From positions 2,294,001-2,358,000 of the forward strand of contig CBDDLR010000001.1 in NCBI GenBank assembly GCA_965230765.1: a DNA stretch of 64,000 nt, written 5' to 3'. A model generated the notes under the pieces. That model was not told the DNA's origin, did not search any database, and was given only the letters and a program-made list of their open reading frames with translations. The translations under genes were made by a program, and so were the position numbers. Below are positions 52,490 through 60,386 of this stretch, piece by piece. Every line of letters begins with the position of its first letter. The stretch's first letter is position 1. Source of the DNA: Sunxiuqinia sp965230765 (GTDB taxonomy: Bacteria > Bacteroidota > Bacteroidia > Bacteroidales > Prolixibacteraceae).

Positions 52490-53019
52490 TAAAACAATAA
52501 TGGGAACCACTCGGTATGAATAGCTCCCATTCACTTCCGATAACCGAAGTTATCTTCTGCGTCAGGCTACTGTTATTATGGCTGGCTATCTTTTTATGAC
52601 CGAGGTCGTTTTGATAACCCTTTTCCTTCCCATGTTCCCTGTTACAGCAGCATGATCCGGATGTCTTTTCTTCTATTCCCGAAGGAACGCTTTCCAAGAC
52701 GAAGTTTTTTGATTTATTACAGATTTGGTAGGTCTTGCGATCTCCATTTCTGTTTCGATGATCGTAACCGAAGTTGCTTTCATCTCATCTTCCTTTCAAG
52801 AACCAGGTTCCTTCCCGGAAGAAATAATCATTTGCAAAAATACTTGCTCGTTTGCACGAGGTTCTTTTTACTCAAGCTTTGAAAGAACGTGTCTTTGTTT
52901 GGCTAAAACTTCGGCTCTTTTGATGTGCAAATCCGGGGACTTGGATGATTTGATTCCGGCTCAACTAAGAACTTTCCTCGCCTCCACATTTTCAGAGCTG
53001 CCTTTTATCGCTCACCTGA
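52490..53019 (-). ncRNA. Candidate structured non-coding RNA (about 520 nt)
   Basis: A promoter (53026-53058) would start a minus-strand transcript near 53019. The next 500 nt have frequent stops in all three frames and no homologous-looking protein. The minus strand is purine-rich (many GGAAG and GAAGG) and has hairpins: CTCGT / ACGAG (52847-52860), GAACC / GGTTC (52800-52810), and GATAAC-TTCG-GTTATC (52539-52554), a C(UUCG)G tetraloop. It ends in a hairpin at 52500-52530 followed by T-rich DNA. GAGGAAAGTTC near the 5' end recalls the RNase P CR-I motif, but the other RNase P blocks are missing. Not assigned to a known family. Confidence 0.35.
52500..52530 (-). terminator. Terminator-like hairpin at the end of the candidate RNA
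   Basis: ATGGGA / TCCCAT arms (52500-52505 with 52525-52530) with a 19-nt inner part; the minus strand then reads TATTGTTTT. The T-tract is interrupted, so it may be a weak terminator. Confidence 0.4.
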
Positions 53020-53025
53020 TACATT

Positions 53026-53058
53026 CAAAAGTACTAAAGATTAGGGGCTTGCACCAAA
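53026..53058 (-). promoter_or_regulatory. Bacteroidota-type promoter with no gene downstream
   Basis: On the minus strand: TTTG (53055-53058), 21-nt spacer, TACTTTTG (53026-53033). Both boxes match the TTTG / TAnnTTTG consensus exactly and spacing is right. No credible protein gene follows for 730 nt, until the acyl-CoA transferase, which has its own -7 box. Confidence 0.55.
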
Positions 53059-53240
53059 TAAATTTTGGGTTTTAAATTCACGAAGAATTCACGTGTGAAA
53101 TTAACAATTGTTAGTAACCTCCAGAAGATCAGTTGTTAAAGCTTTTCAGCGGATTTAAAGGTCTTAAATTCTAAGGTTGTTAACAAAACTGGCACTTCAA
53201 TTATGAACAAATATTGACTTAAATACTTGAATTTGAACAC

Positions 53241-53271
53241 AAAAAAATGCCCTCGGTTTTGTGAGGGCATT
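53241..53271 (-). terminator. Terminator after citrate synthase
   Basis: Stem AATGCCCTC / GAGGGCATT (53246-53254 with 53263-53271), followed on the minus strand by T-rich DNA. It ends the acn-idh-icd-gltA transcript. Confidence 0.87.
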
Positions 53272-53293
53272 GAAATATTATCTGAATTTAAGC

Positions 53294-54616
53294 TTAACAG
53301 CCTTCTGAATTCGTGTCGTTAGCTTTTTCTTTGTACCAACTTAATGGGAACGATGATGGACGCTCGATCGGTAATCCGTATAGTCTGTCCATAATTAATG
53401 AGGCCAATACTCCAAGTGCCCTTGATACACCAAACAATACGGTGTAGAATGTGTGTTCCTTAATTCCGTAATGATATAGGATTGAGCCCGAATAAGCGTC
53501 AACATTTGGCCATGGGTTTTTCACTTTTCCTGTAGCTTCTAGAATTGGAGGAACCACTTTATACAATGTGTCGACTATATGGATTAGTGAATCGCCTTTT
53601 ACATATTTATTTGCAAATTTTTGCTGTGCTGTAAAACGTGGGTCAGTTTGGCGAAGTACGGCATGGCCATATCCGGGAATCACCCGTCCTTCAGCAAGCG
53701 TTTTTTTCGCAAATTCAATAATTTGTTCTTCGGTTGGTGTTTCAGTTTCCAGTTCCTGGATCATATCAAAAATCCAGTTAATAACTTCCTGGTTGGCATA
53801 CCCGTGAAGCGGACCAGCCAAGCCAAGCATTCCGGCAGCGTAAGAATAGTATGGATTGGATAAGGCAGAACCAACAAGATGGGTTGTGTGCGCAGATACG
53901 TTTCCTCCTTCGTGGTCGGCATGAATAACCATGTAAAGACGAAATAGTCGTTTTACTTCCTCGCTGTCGTGCCCCATCATGTGTGCCAAATTTCCTGCCC
54001 AGTCCAGTCGTGGGTCTGGTTGAATATGTTTATCATTGTGGAAGTTCCTTCTGTAAATGTATGCCGCAATTCTGGGGAGACGAGCGATAAGGTTCATAAC
54101 ATCCTCGTAAGTGGTGTCCCAGTAGTGCTTTTTGTGTACACCAGCACGGTAGGCCTTCTGGAAAATAGAGTCGGTAGCCATGCTCAAAATCGCAGCACTA
54201 AATTGTGTCATTGGTTTCGAGTTTCTTGGTAATGCATCAATCACATCGAATACATGCTGAGGAACGTGGGCGCGTGTAGCCCAGTCTTTACTAATGTTTA
54301 ATACATCATCGCGTTCCGGGATTTCACCAATTAACATGAGGTAGAAAAGTCCTTCAGGAAGTGGCTCCCCTTCAGGGTTTAACCGGGGCAACTTTTCGCG
54401 AAGATCAGGGATTGTATGACCACGAAAACGTATTCCCGTATTTGGATCAAGCTTTGAAGTGTCCGTAATTAAGCTTGGCACTCCTTTCATGCCTGTCATC
54501 ACCTGCCCAATTGTAACCTCTCCAATCACTTGGTCGCCAAATTCCGACTTAAGTCGCTGATATTCGGCAATGCATTTACTTGCCTTTTGGTAAAACCGAT
54601 TCTTGATGTATTCCAT
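53294..54616 (-). CDS. gltA: Citrate synthase, eukaryotic-type
   Basis: Condenses oxaloacetate and acetyl-CoA. The 440-aa sequence follows the mitochondrial-type enzyme: MTGMKGVPSLITDTSKLDP, IRFRGHTIPDL, the catalytic-His regions HADHEGGNVSAHTTHLVGSA and AGPLHGYANQEV, GYGHAVLRQTDPRF and the Asp in NVDAYSGSILYHYG. This form is known from Bacteroides and relatives. It is the last gene of the aconitase-IDH-IDH-citrate synthase series, 36 nt after icd. Confidence 0.95.
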   Translation of the reverse strand: MEYIKNRFYQKASKCIAEYQRLKSEFGDQVIGEVTIGQVMTGMKGVPSLITDTSKLDPNTGIRFRGHTIPDLREKLPRLNPEGEPLPEGLFYLMLIGEIPERDDVLNISKDWATRAHVPQHVFDVIDALPRNSKPMTQFSAAILSMATDSIFQKAYRAGVHKKHYWDTTYEDVMNLIARLPRIAAYIYRRNFHNDKHIQPDPRLDWAGNLAHMMGHDSEEVKRLFRLYMVIHADHEGGNVSAHTTHLVGSALSNPYYSYAAGMLGLAGPLHGYANQEVINWIFDMIQELETETPTEEQIIEFAKKTLAEGRVIPGYGHAVLRQTDPRFTAQQKFANKYVKGDSLIHIVDTLYKVVPPILEATGKVKNPWPNVDAYSGSILYHYGIKEHTFYTVLFGVSRALGVLASLIMDRLYGLPIERPSSFPLSWYKEKANDTNSEGC

Positions 54617-54652
54617 AATGTATTTGTTTTATTGATTTTTCTGTTAAGAAAG

Positions 54653-55918
54653 TTAGTGAATATTCCTGATTATTTCATCAGCAAATTCAGTTGTGGTTAA
54701 AAGGGTTGCACCTACCATCATTGCATGAAGGTCTGATGTAACTTTTCGTTTTGAAAAAGCATGCTCCATGGCATCCAGAACATGTTCTGCCGCCTCGTTC
54801 CATCCCATATATTCAAGCATCATTACCCCAGACAATATTAATGAACTTGGATTTGCCTTACCTGTACCTGCTATTGCTGGCGCTGTTCCATGCGTAGCTT
54901 CGAAAATGGCATAGCCGCTTTGGTAGTTTATATTTGCCCCAGGTGAAATTCCAATACCCCCAACCATCGCAGCAAGTTGGTCAGACACATAATCGCCATT
55001 AAGGTTCATGGTCGCAATTACCGAATGATCGTATGGGTGCAACAGGCTATCTTGCAGGAATGCATCGGTTATTACATCTTTTACAATAACTTTCCCTCCT
55101 TTTTTTGCTTCTTCCAATGCCTTTTGAGCATCAATCTGTCCTTTTTCATCCTGAAGCTTTTCGTATTGTCGCCAGGTGAAAACAGAATCGGCAAATTCTG
55201 TTTCAGCTAAGTCGTACCCCCAGTTTTTGAATGCACCTTCAGTAAACTTCATAATATTTCCTTTATGAACAAGTGTTACTGAAGGAAGTTCTCTATCAAT
55301 AGCATACTTTACAGCATCTCGGATCAAGCGTTCAGAACCTTCTTTTGATATGGGTTTAATTCCAAACGATGTTGTTTCAGGAAAACGAATTTGGGTTGAT
55401 CCCATTTCATTGATTAGAAAATCACGAAACTTAATGGTCTTCTCGTCGCCAGTCATAAATTCAATCCCTGCGTAAATATCTTCCGTGTTTTCGCGGAAAA
55501 TATGCATGTCAACCAACGAAGGATAACGAATGGGCGAGGGGACACCTTTAAACCAGCGAACCGGGCGCAGACATACATATAAATCAAGTGTCTGGCGCAG
55601 AGCTACATTTAGTGATCTGATACCACCACCCACTGGTGTTTGTAATGGCCCTTTTATACCAACCAGGTATTCTTTAAAAGCATCTAATGTTTCATCTGGT
55701 AAATAGCTTCCGGTATCCTGGTTTGCTTTTTCACCGGCTAATACTTCTTTCCATACAATCTTTCTGGAATTCCCATAAGCCTTTTTAACCGCTGCATCCA
55801 ATACTTTTTGGCTGGGTAATGAAATATCTTTCCCAATTCCGTCCCCTTCAATAAAAGGAATGATCGGTTCATTTGGTACCTGGAGTTTACCGTTATTTAG
55901 TTCGATCTTACTTCCCAT
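54653..55918 (-). CDS. icd: Isocitrate dehydrogenase, type I (E. coli-like), coenzyme residues altered
   Basis: Oxidises isocitrate to 2-oxoglutarate. At 421 aa it follows E. coli Icd: PFIEGDGIGKD, GGGIRSLNVALRQ with Ser102 at the site phosphorylated in E. coli, FRENTEDIYAGIEF. The coenzyme pocket differs: E. coli APKYAG (Lys344, Tyr345, which read the NADP 2'-phosphate) is APAIAG here, and the later Tyr391/Arg395 appear as Ser and Ala (VTSDLHAMM). This favours NAD+ over NADP+. No aceK kinase is seen. It starts 11 nt after a type II enzyme gene. Confidence 0.92.
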   Translation of the reverse strand: MGSKIELNNGKLQVPNEPIIPFIEGDGIGKDISLPSQKVLDAAVKKAYGNSRKIVWKEVLAGEKANQDTGSYLPDETLDAFKEYLVGIKGPLQTPVGGGIRSLNVALRQTLDLYVCLRPVRWFKGVPSPIRYPSLVDMHIFRENTEDIYAGIEFMTGDEKTIKFRDFLINEMGSTQIRFPETTSFGIKPISKEGSERLIRDAVKYAIDRELPSVTLVHKGNIMKFTEGAFKNWGYDLAETEFADSVFTWRQYEKLQDEKGQIDAQKALEEAKKGGKVIVKDVITDAFLQDSLLHPYDHSVIATMNLNGDYVSDQLAAMVGGIGISPGANINYQSGYAIFEATHGTAPAIAGTGKANPSSLILSGVMMLEYMGWNEAAEHVLDAMEHAFSKRKVTSDLHAMMVGATLLTTTEFADEIIRNIH

Positions 55919-55929
55919 GATTGTACAAT

Positions 55930-57156
55930 TTAACCCAATTTGTTTTGCAGGTTCTCATCAATCGCACTTAGGAATTTTTCTGTAGTAAGATAATGTTCTT
56001 CTTTTAAATCTTTTTCGTGTATAATGAGCGCAAGGTCTTTGGTCATTTTACCACTTTCAACAGTTTCGATGCAGACTTGTTCGAGTGTTTCAGAGAACTT
56101 GATGAGTTCCGGGTTGTTGTCAAGCTTTCCGCGGAATGCCAGCCCTCTTGTCCATGCAAAAATTGAAGCGATTGGATTAGTTGAAGTTGGCTTGCCTTGT
56201 TGGTGCTGACGGAAATGCCTGGTCACTGTTCCGTGTGCAGCTTCCGCTTCCATCGTTTTACCATCAGGGGTTACCAAGGTGGAAGTCATCAACCCAAGAG
56301 AGCCAAATCCTTGAGCAACTGTGTCTGACTGTACATCACCATCGTAGTTTTTACAAGCCCAAACAAAGCCACCTTCCCATTTCAATGCTGCTGCAACCAT
56401 GTCGTCAATCAGTCGGTGTTCATAAGTAATTCCAGCGGCTTCAAACTTCTCCTTAAATTCTTCTTCATACACTTTTTGGAACAGATCTTTGAAACGTCCG
56501 TCGTATTTCTTAAGAATCGTATTTTTAGTTGACATGTAAAGTGGCCATTTTTTTGTAAGTGCCTGGTTCATACATGCACGGGCAAATCCTAAAATAGATT
56601 CATCGGTATTGTACATCGCCATGGCAATGCCATCACCTTCAAAATCATACACATCATAGCTTTGTGGTTCACTGCCATCTTCCGGCGTAAACGTAATGGT
56701 CAATTTCCCTTTTCCTTTTGTAAGAAAATCAGTGGCTCGGTATTGGTCACCAAAAGCATGGCGGCCAATGCAGATTGGTTTTTCCCAGCCAGAAACTAAC
56801 CTGGGAATATTTTTTATCAATATAGGCTCCCTGAACACTGTTCCACCTAATATATTTCGGATGGTTCCATTTGGGGATCTCCACATGTGTTTCAAATCGA
56901 ATTCTTCAACACGTGCTTCATCAGGCGTGATGGTTGCACATTTAATTCCCACTCCGTATTTACGGATAGCGTGTGCTGCATCAATCGTAATTTGATCATC
57001 CGTTTCATCACGGCTTTCCATGCCCAAGTCATAATACTTGATGTCTAAATCAAGGTATGGGAAGATTAGTTTTTCTTTAATAAATGACCAAATAACCCGG
57101 GTCATCTCATCTCCGTCTAGTTCTACTACCGGATTTACAACTTTAATTTTTTGCAT
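55930..57156 (-). CDS. Isocitrate dehydrogenase [NADP+], type II (eukaryotic-like)
   Basis: A 408-aa enzyme of the homodimeric eukaryotic IDH1/IDH2 kind, not closely related to the neighbouring type I enzyme. Marks: VVELDGDEMTRVIW, the substrate loop KHMWRSPNGTIRNILGGTVF, RHAFGDQYRATDF, DDMVAAALKWEGGFVWACKNYDGDVQSD. The NADP-specific Arg-His pair is kept in HGTVTRHFRQHQQGK (Arg314/His315 in human IDH1), so it should use NADP+. Two non-homologous-type IDHs in one operon, one NADP- and one apparently NAD-adapted, suggest separate redox duties. Confidence 0.95.
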   Translation of the reverse strand: MQKIKVVNPVVELDGDEMTRVIWSFIKEKLIFPYLDLDIKYYDLGMESRDETDDQITIDAAHAIRKYGVGIKCATITPDEARVEEFDLKHMWRSPNGTIRNILGGTVFREPILIKNIPRLVSGWEKPICIGRHAFGDQYRATDFLTKGKGKLTITFTPEDGSEPQSYDVYDFEGDGIAMAMYNTDESILGFARACMNQALTKKWPLYMSTKNTILKKYDGRFKDLFQKVYEEEFKEKFEAAGITYEHRLIDDMVAAALKWEGGFVWACKNYDGDVQSDTVAQGFGSLGLMTSTLVTPDGKTMEAEAAHGTVTRHFRQHQQGKPTSTNPIASIFAWTRGLAFRGKLDNNPELIKFSETLEQVCIETVESGKMTKDLALIIHEKDLKEEHYLTTEKFLSAIDENLQNKLG

Positions 57157-57177
57157 TACGGGTGTTTTTATTTTTAG

Positions 57178-59439
57178 TTATGAATTTTGTTTTTTTATGA
57201 GGTTTAATGCCGAACCCGCTTTAAACCATTCTATTTGCTGCTGATTGTATGAGTGGTTCAGTAAGATATTTTCTTTGCTGTTATCGCTATGCACAATCTC
57301 AAGTGTAAGCTGCTTTCCAGGAGCAAAGTCAACCAGATCGATGAAGTTGAATGTATCATCTTCCTGGATTTTGTTGTAGTCATTTTCATTGGCAAATGTC
57401 AGCCCCAGCATTCCCTGTTTTTTCAAATTCGTTTCGTGAATTCGGGCAAACGACTTTACAATGACAGCTTTCACTCCTAAATGACGTGGCTCCATGGCAG
57501 CATGTTCTCGGGAAGAGCCTTCACCATAGTTGTGGTCTCCAACAACAATAGAGGGAATACTTTCAGCCTTGTAAGCACGTTGTACTTTTGGAACTTCATC
57601 GAAATCACCATTAAGCTGGCTTTTAACTTTGTTTGTTGCACCATTGAAGGCATTTACCGCACCAATCAGCATGTTATTGGAAATGTTGTCCAAATGTCCG
57701 CGGAAACGTAGCCATGGCCCGGCCATTGAGATGTGGTCGGTTGTACATTTTCCTTCAGCTTTAATGAGGAGTTTAGCCCCTTCAATATTTTTACCGTTCC
57801 AAGGCTCAAATGCGGTGAGTAGTTGCAGTCGTTTAGAATCAGGAGAAACAATTACTTCAACAGAAGAACCATCAGTTGCTGGTGCCTGGTAACCAGGATC
57901 ATCAACGTCAAATCCCTTTGGTGGTAACTCTGTGCCAGTTGGGGCATCCAATTTTACCTGATCACCATTTTCGTTGGTTAAGGTGTCTGTTAATGGGTTA
58001 AACCTCAAATCACCTGCAATTGCCAGAGCTGTTACCAATTCAGGTGAAGCCACAAAAGCATGTGTGTTTGGGTTTCCATCCGCTCGTTTCGAGAAATTAC
58101 GGTTGAATGAATGCACAATTGTATTCTTTTCACCTTTTTCAGCACCAGGTCTGTTCCACTGCCCAATGCAGGGGCCACAGGCATTGGCAAAAACACTTGC
58201 GCCAATTTTATTGAACGTATCAATAAAACCATCTCGCTCAATGGTGTACCTTACCTGTTCCGAGCCTGGCGTTATGGTAAATTCAGATTTGGTCTTCAGG
58301 TTTTTTGCAACAGCTTGCTCTGCTAGCGAAGCTGCACGAGAAATATCTTCATACGATGAATTGGTGCATGAGCCAATTAAACCTACTTCAACTTTTGTTG
58401 GCCAGCCATTCTTTTCAGCTTCTTCTGCCATTTTAGAAATTGGTGTTGCACGGTCGGGGGTGAATGGCCCATTTACATGAGGTTCCAGTTCATCCAAATT
58501 GATCTCAATCAACTGATCAAAATATTGTTCCGGGTTTTCATACACCTCTGTATCAGCGGTTAAATGTTCTTTTATTTCATTCGCTAATTCCGCAACTTCG
58601 GCACGTCCTGTAGAACGCAGGTACCTTTCCATGGATTCATCGTAACCAAAGGTTGAGGTTGTTGCACCAACTTCAGCACCCATGTTGCAAATTGTTCCTT
58701 TACCAGTTGCCGAAAGTTCCTTTGCCCCTTCGCCAAAATATTCGATAATACAACCGGTTCCACCTTTGACAGTTAGAATTCCAGCCACTTTTAGAATGAT
58801 ATCTTTTGGGGCAGACCATCCACTTAATTTTCCAGTCAGTTTAACACCAATCAATTTTGGGAATTTCAACTCCCAAGGCATTCCAGCCATTACGTCTACA
58901 GCATCAGCACCACCAACACCAATGGCAATCATTCCCAAACCTCCGGCGTTAACCGTATGTGAGTCTGTTCCAATCATCATCCCTCCTGGGAAAGCATAAT
59001 TTTCCAATACTACCTGGTGGATAATCCCTGCTCCTGGTTTCCAAAAACCTATTCCATATTTATTGGAAACAGATTCGAGAAAATTAAATACTTCTTTATT
59101 GGTTTTTAAAGCATGTTTTAAATCAGTAACTCCTTCAACTTCAGCCTGGATGAGGTGATCGCAATGAACAGTGGAAGGAACAGCGGTCTTACTTTTCCCT
59201 GAGTTCATAAACTGTAGCAAAGCCATTTGCGCCGTTGCATCTTGCATGGCAACCCGGTCGGGTGCAAAATCCACGTAATCTGTGCCTCTTTTGAAATCTT
59301 TTACATTGTTTGGATCAAAGAGATGCGAATAAAGGATTTTCTCAGAAAGGGTTAAAGGTTTGTTTAATGTGTTTCTGGCCATTTGTATACGGGGACCAAA
59401 ATTCCCGTAGGTTCTTTTAATCAATTCAAGATCGAACAT
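57178..59439 (-). CDS. acnA: Aconitate hydratase, mitochondrial type
   Basis: Isomerises citrate and isocitrate with a [4Fe-4S] cluster. The 753-aa protein matches the mitochondrial-like aconitase of Bacteroidetes: GMIAIGVGGADAVDVMAG, VGLIGSCTNSSYEDI (first cluster Cys), FANACGPCIGQW (second and third Cys), and the C-terminal swivel domain DHNYGEGSSREHAAMEPRHLG. It is the first gene of the TCA operon; a promoter at 59467-59498 precedes it. Confidence 0.96.
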   Translation of the reverse strand: MFDLELIKRTYGNFGPRIQMARNTLNKPLTLSEKILYSHLFDPNNVKDFKRGTDYVDFAPDRVAMQDATAQMALLQFMNSGKSKTAVPSTVHCDHLIQAEVEGVTDLKHALKTNKEVFNFLESVSNKYGIGFWKPGAGIIHQVVLENYAFPGGMMIGTDSHTVNAGGLGMIAIGVGGADAVDVMAGMPWELKFPKLIGVKLTGKLSGWSAPKDIILKVAGILTVKGGTGCIIEYFGEGAKELSATGKGTICNMGAEVGATTSTFGYDESMERYLRSTGRAEVAELANEIKEHLTADTEVYENPEQYFDQLIEINLDELEPHVNGPFTPDRATPISKMAEEAEKNGWPTKVEVGLIGSCTNSSYEDISRAASLAEQAVAKNLKTKSEFTITPGSEQVRYTIERDGFIDTFNKIGASVFANACGPCIGQWNRPGAEKGEKNTIVHSFNRNFSKRADGNPNTHAFVASPELVTALAIAGDLRFNPLTDTLTNENGDQVKLDAPTGTELPPKGFDVDDPGYQAPATDGSSVEVIVSPDSKRLQLLTAFEPWNGKNIEGAKLLIKAEGKCTTDHISMAGPWLRFRGHLDNISNNMLIGAVNAFNGATNKVKSQLNGDFDEVPKVQRAYKAESIPSIVVGDHNYGEGSSREHAAMEPRHLGVKAVIVKSFARIHETNLKKQGMLGLTFANENDYNKIQEDDTFNFIDLVDFAPGKQLTLEIVHSDNSKENILLNHSYNQQQIEWFKAGSALNLIKKQNS

Positions 59440-59466
59440 ATCTGTGGTTTTTTAAACGTGATTGTG

Positions 59467-59498
59467 CAAAGATGATAAAAGTCACCATTCTTAACAAA
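59467..59498 (-). promoter_or_regulatory. Promoter of the aconitase-IDH-citrate synthase operon
   Basis: Minus strand: TTTG (59495-59498), 20-nt spacer, CATCTTTG (59467-59474; one mismatch to TAnnTTTG). Leader of about 20-25 nt. Confidence 0.5.
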
Positions 59499-59616
59499 AA
59501 CTGAGCACAAAGGTTTTTTGAATACTTTTCAAGACATCAAAAAAACGTATGTTATATATGTATTTATGAAGATGTTCTAAACAATGTTGTTTTTCAGAAC
59601 CTATTAAAAGAAAAAG

Positions 59617-60201
59617 CTATTTGCTCTCTGGTACTTTGTACCACTTGTTAATTGGTGAAGGAGGAGAGTAGCTGCTAAGGTAATCCATCGCTTCTTCGCT
59701 GCTGTTCGCTATAAAATATAAGTCTCTATAAGCTGGTTTTGCAAAGTTCTCTTCAAATGAACGGTCAAATTGTTTGAAGAGGTCATTGTAAAAACCATTG
59801 GTGTTTAGGAACACAATGGCTTTGTTGTGATAATCCAATTGTTTTAAGGTGATAACTTCCAAAATCTCTTCCAGTGTTCCAAATCCACCAGGTAGTGCTA
59901 TAAAAGCGTCTGAAAGATCACGCATAATTGATTTGCGTTCCATCATGTCTTTTGAAACGATGAGTTCATCGGCATGGTCAGAAGCAAGTTTATGCCCGTT
60001 AAGTTTTTCAGGAATCACGCCAATGGTTTTTGCACCTGCTTTTTTTGCTTCTTTCAACACCGTTTCCATCAACCCAACATTGGCTCCCCCGTTTACGAGT
60101 GAGTGTTTTTGTACCCCAATCATTTTTGAAAGCTTAATGGCTTCTTCGATGTAGGTTGAATCAATGGCATTGCTTGAAGAAGAAAAGATGCAGATTTTCA
60201 T
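59617..60201 (-). CDS. LOG-family protein (TIGR00730 type)
   Basis: A 194-aa Rossmann-fold protein with the LOG motif PGGFGTLEE (residues 104-112) and the MERKSIM segment used in the same active site. LOG enzymes hydrolyse nucleoside 5'-monophosphates to free base and ribose 5-phosphate; in bacteria the physiological role is often nucleotide salvage. Lone gene on the minus strand between gyrB and the TCA operon. Confidence 0.92.
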   Translation of the reverse strand: MKICIFSSSSNAIDSTYIEEAIKLSKMIGVQKHSLVNGGANVGLMETVLKEAKKAGAKTIGVIPEKLNGHKLASDHADELIVSKDMMERKSIMRDLSDAFIALPGGFGTLEEILEVITLKQLDYHNKAIVFLNTNGFYNDLFKQFDRSFEENFAKPAYRDLYFIANSSEEAMDYLSSYSPPSPINKWYKVPESK

Positions 60202-60314
60202 GTTTTTAAAATTCTGGATTCTTGTTTCTGGTAACTGGATAAAAAAACTTGTATCAAGTATCTGGTATCAAAAAAAGATGGCATCCTTTATTTAGGGATG
60301 CCTCAGGGATTATT

Positions 60315-60381
60315 CGTCATTGCGAACAACGTGAAGCAATCTTCAATAGATTGCTTCGGTCATTCTTCCCTCGCAATGACG
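60315..60381. repeat. Palindromic repeat element, 67 bp
   Basis: Ends CGTCATTGCGA / TCGCAATGACG (perfect 11 bp) and inner arms GAAGCAATCT / AGATTGCTTC (perfect 10 bp; 60333-60342 with 60348-60357), with imperfectly paired stretches between, so nearly the whole element is one hairpin. The ATTGCGA...GAAGCAATCT pattern recurs as an intergenic repeat in many bacterial genomes, as far as I remember. It ends 6 bp from the gyrB stop, where it could work as an mRNA-end hairpin. Confidence 0.7.
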
Positions 60382-60386
60382 TTATT

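Noticed and set aside
52389..52697. 102-aa minus-strand ORF and, on the other strand, a 116-aa ORF at 52725-53075
   Set aside because: Neither looks like a protein: odd composition, no domain, no credible start context, and both lie in the region that shows RNA-like hairpins. Treated as chance frames of the candidate RNA region.
52900..53019. GAGGAAAGTTC resembling the RNase P CR-I motif
   Set aside because: One mismatch to the core, but the CR-II/III block (AGGGTGAAA...) and the P4 3' strand (CR-V) are not found at the right distance. Too weak to call rnpB.
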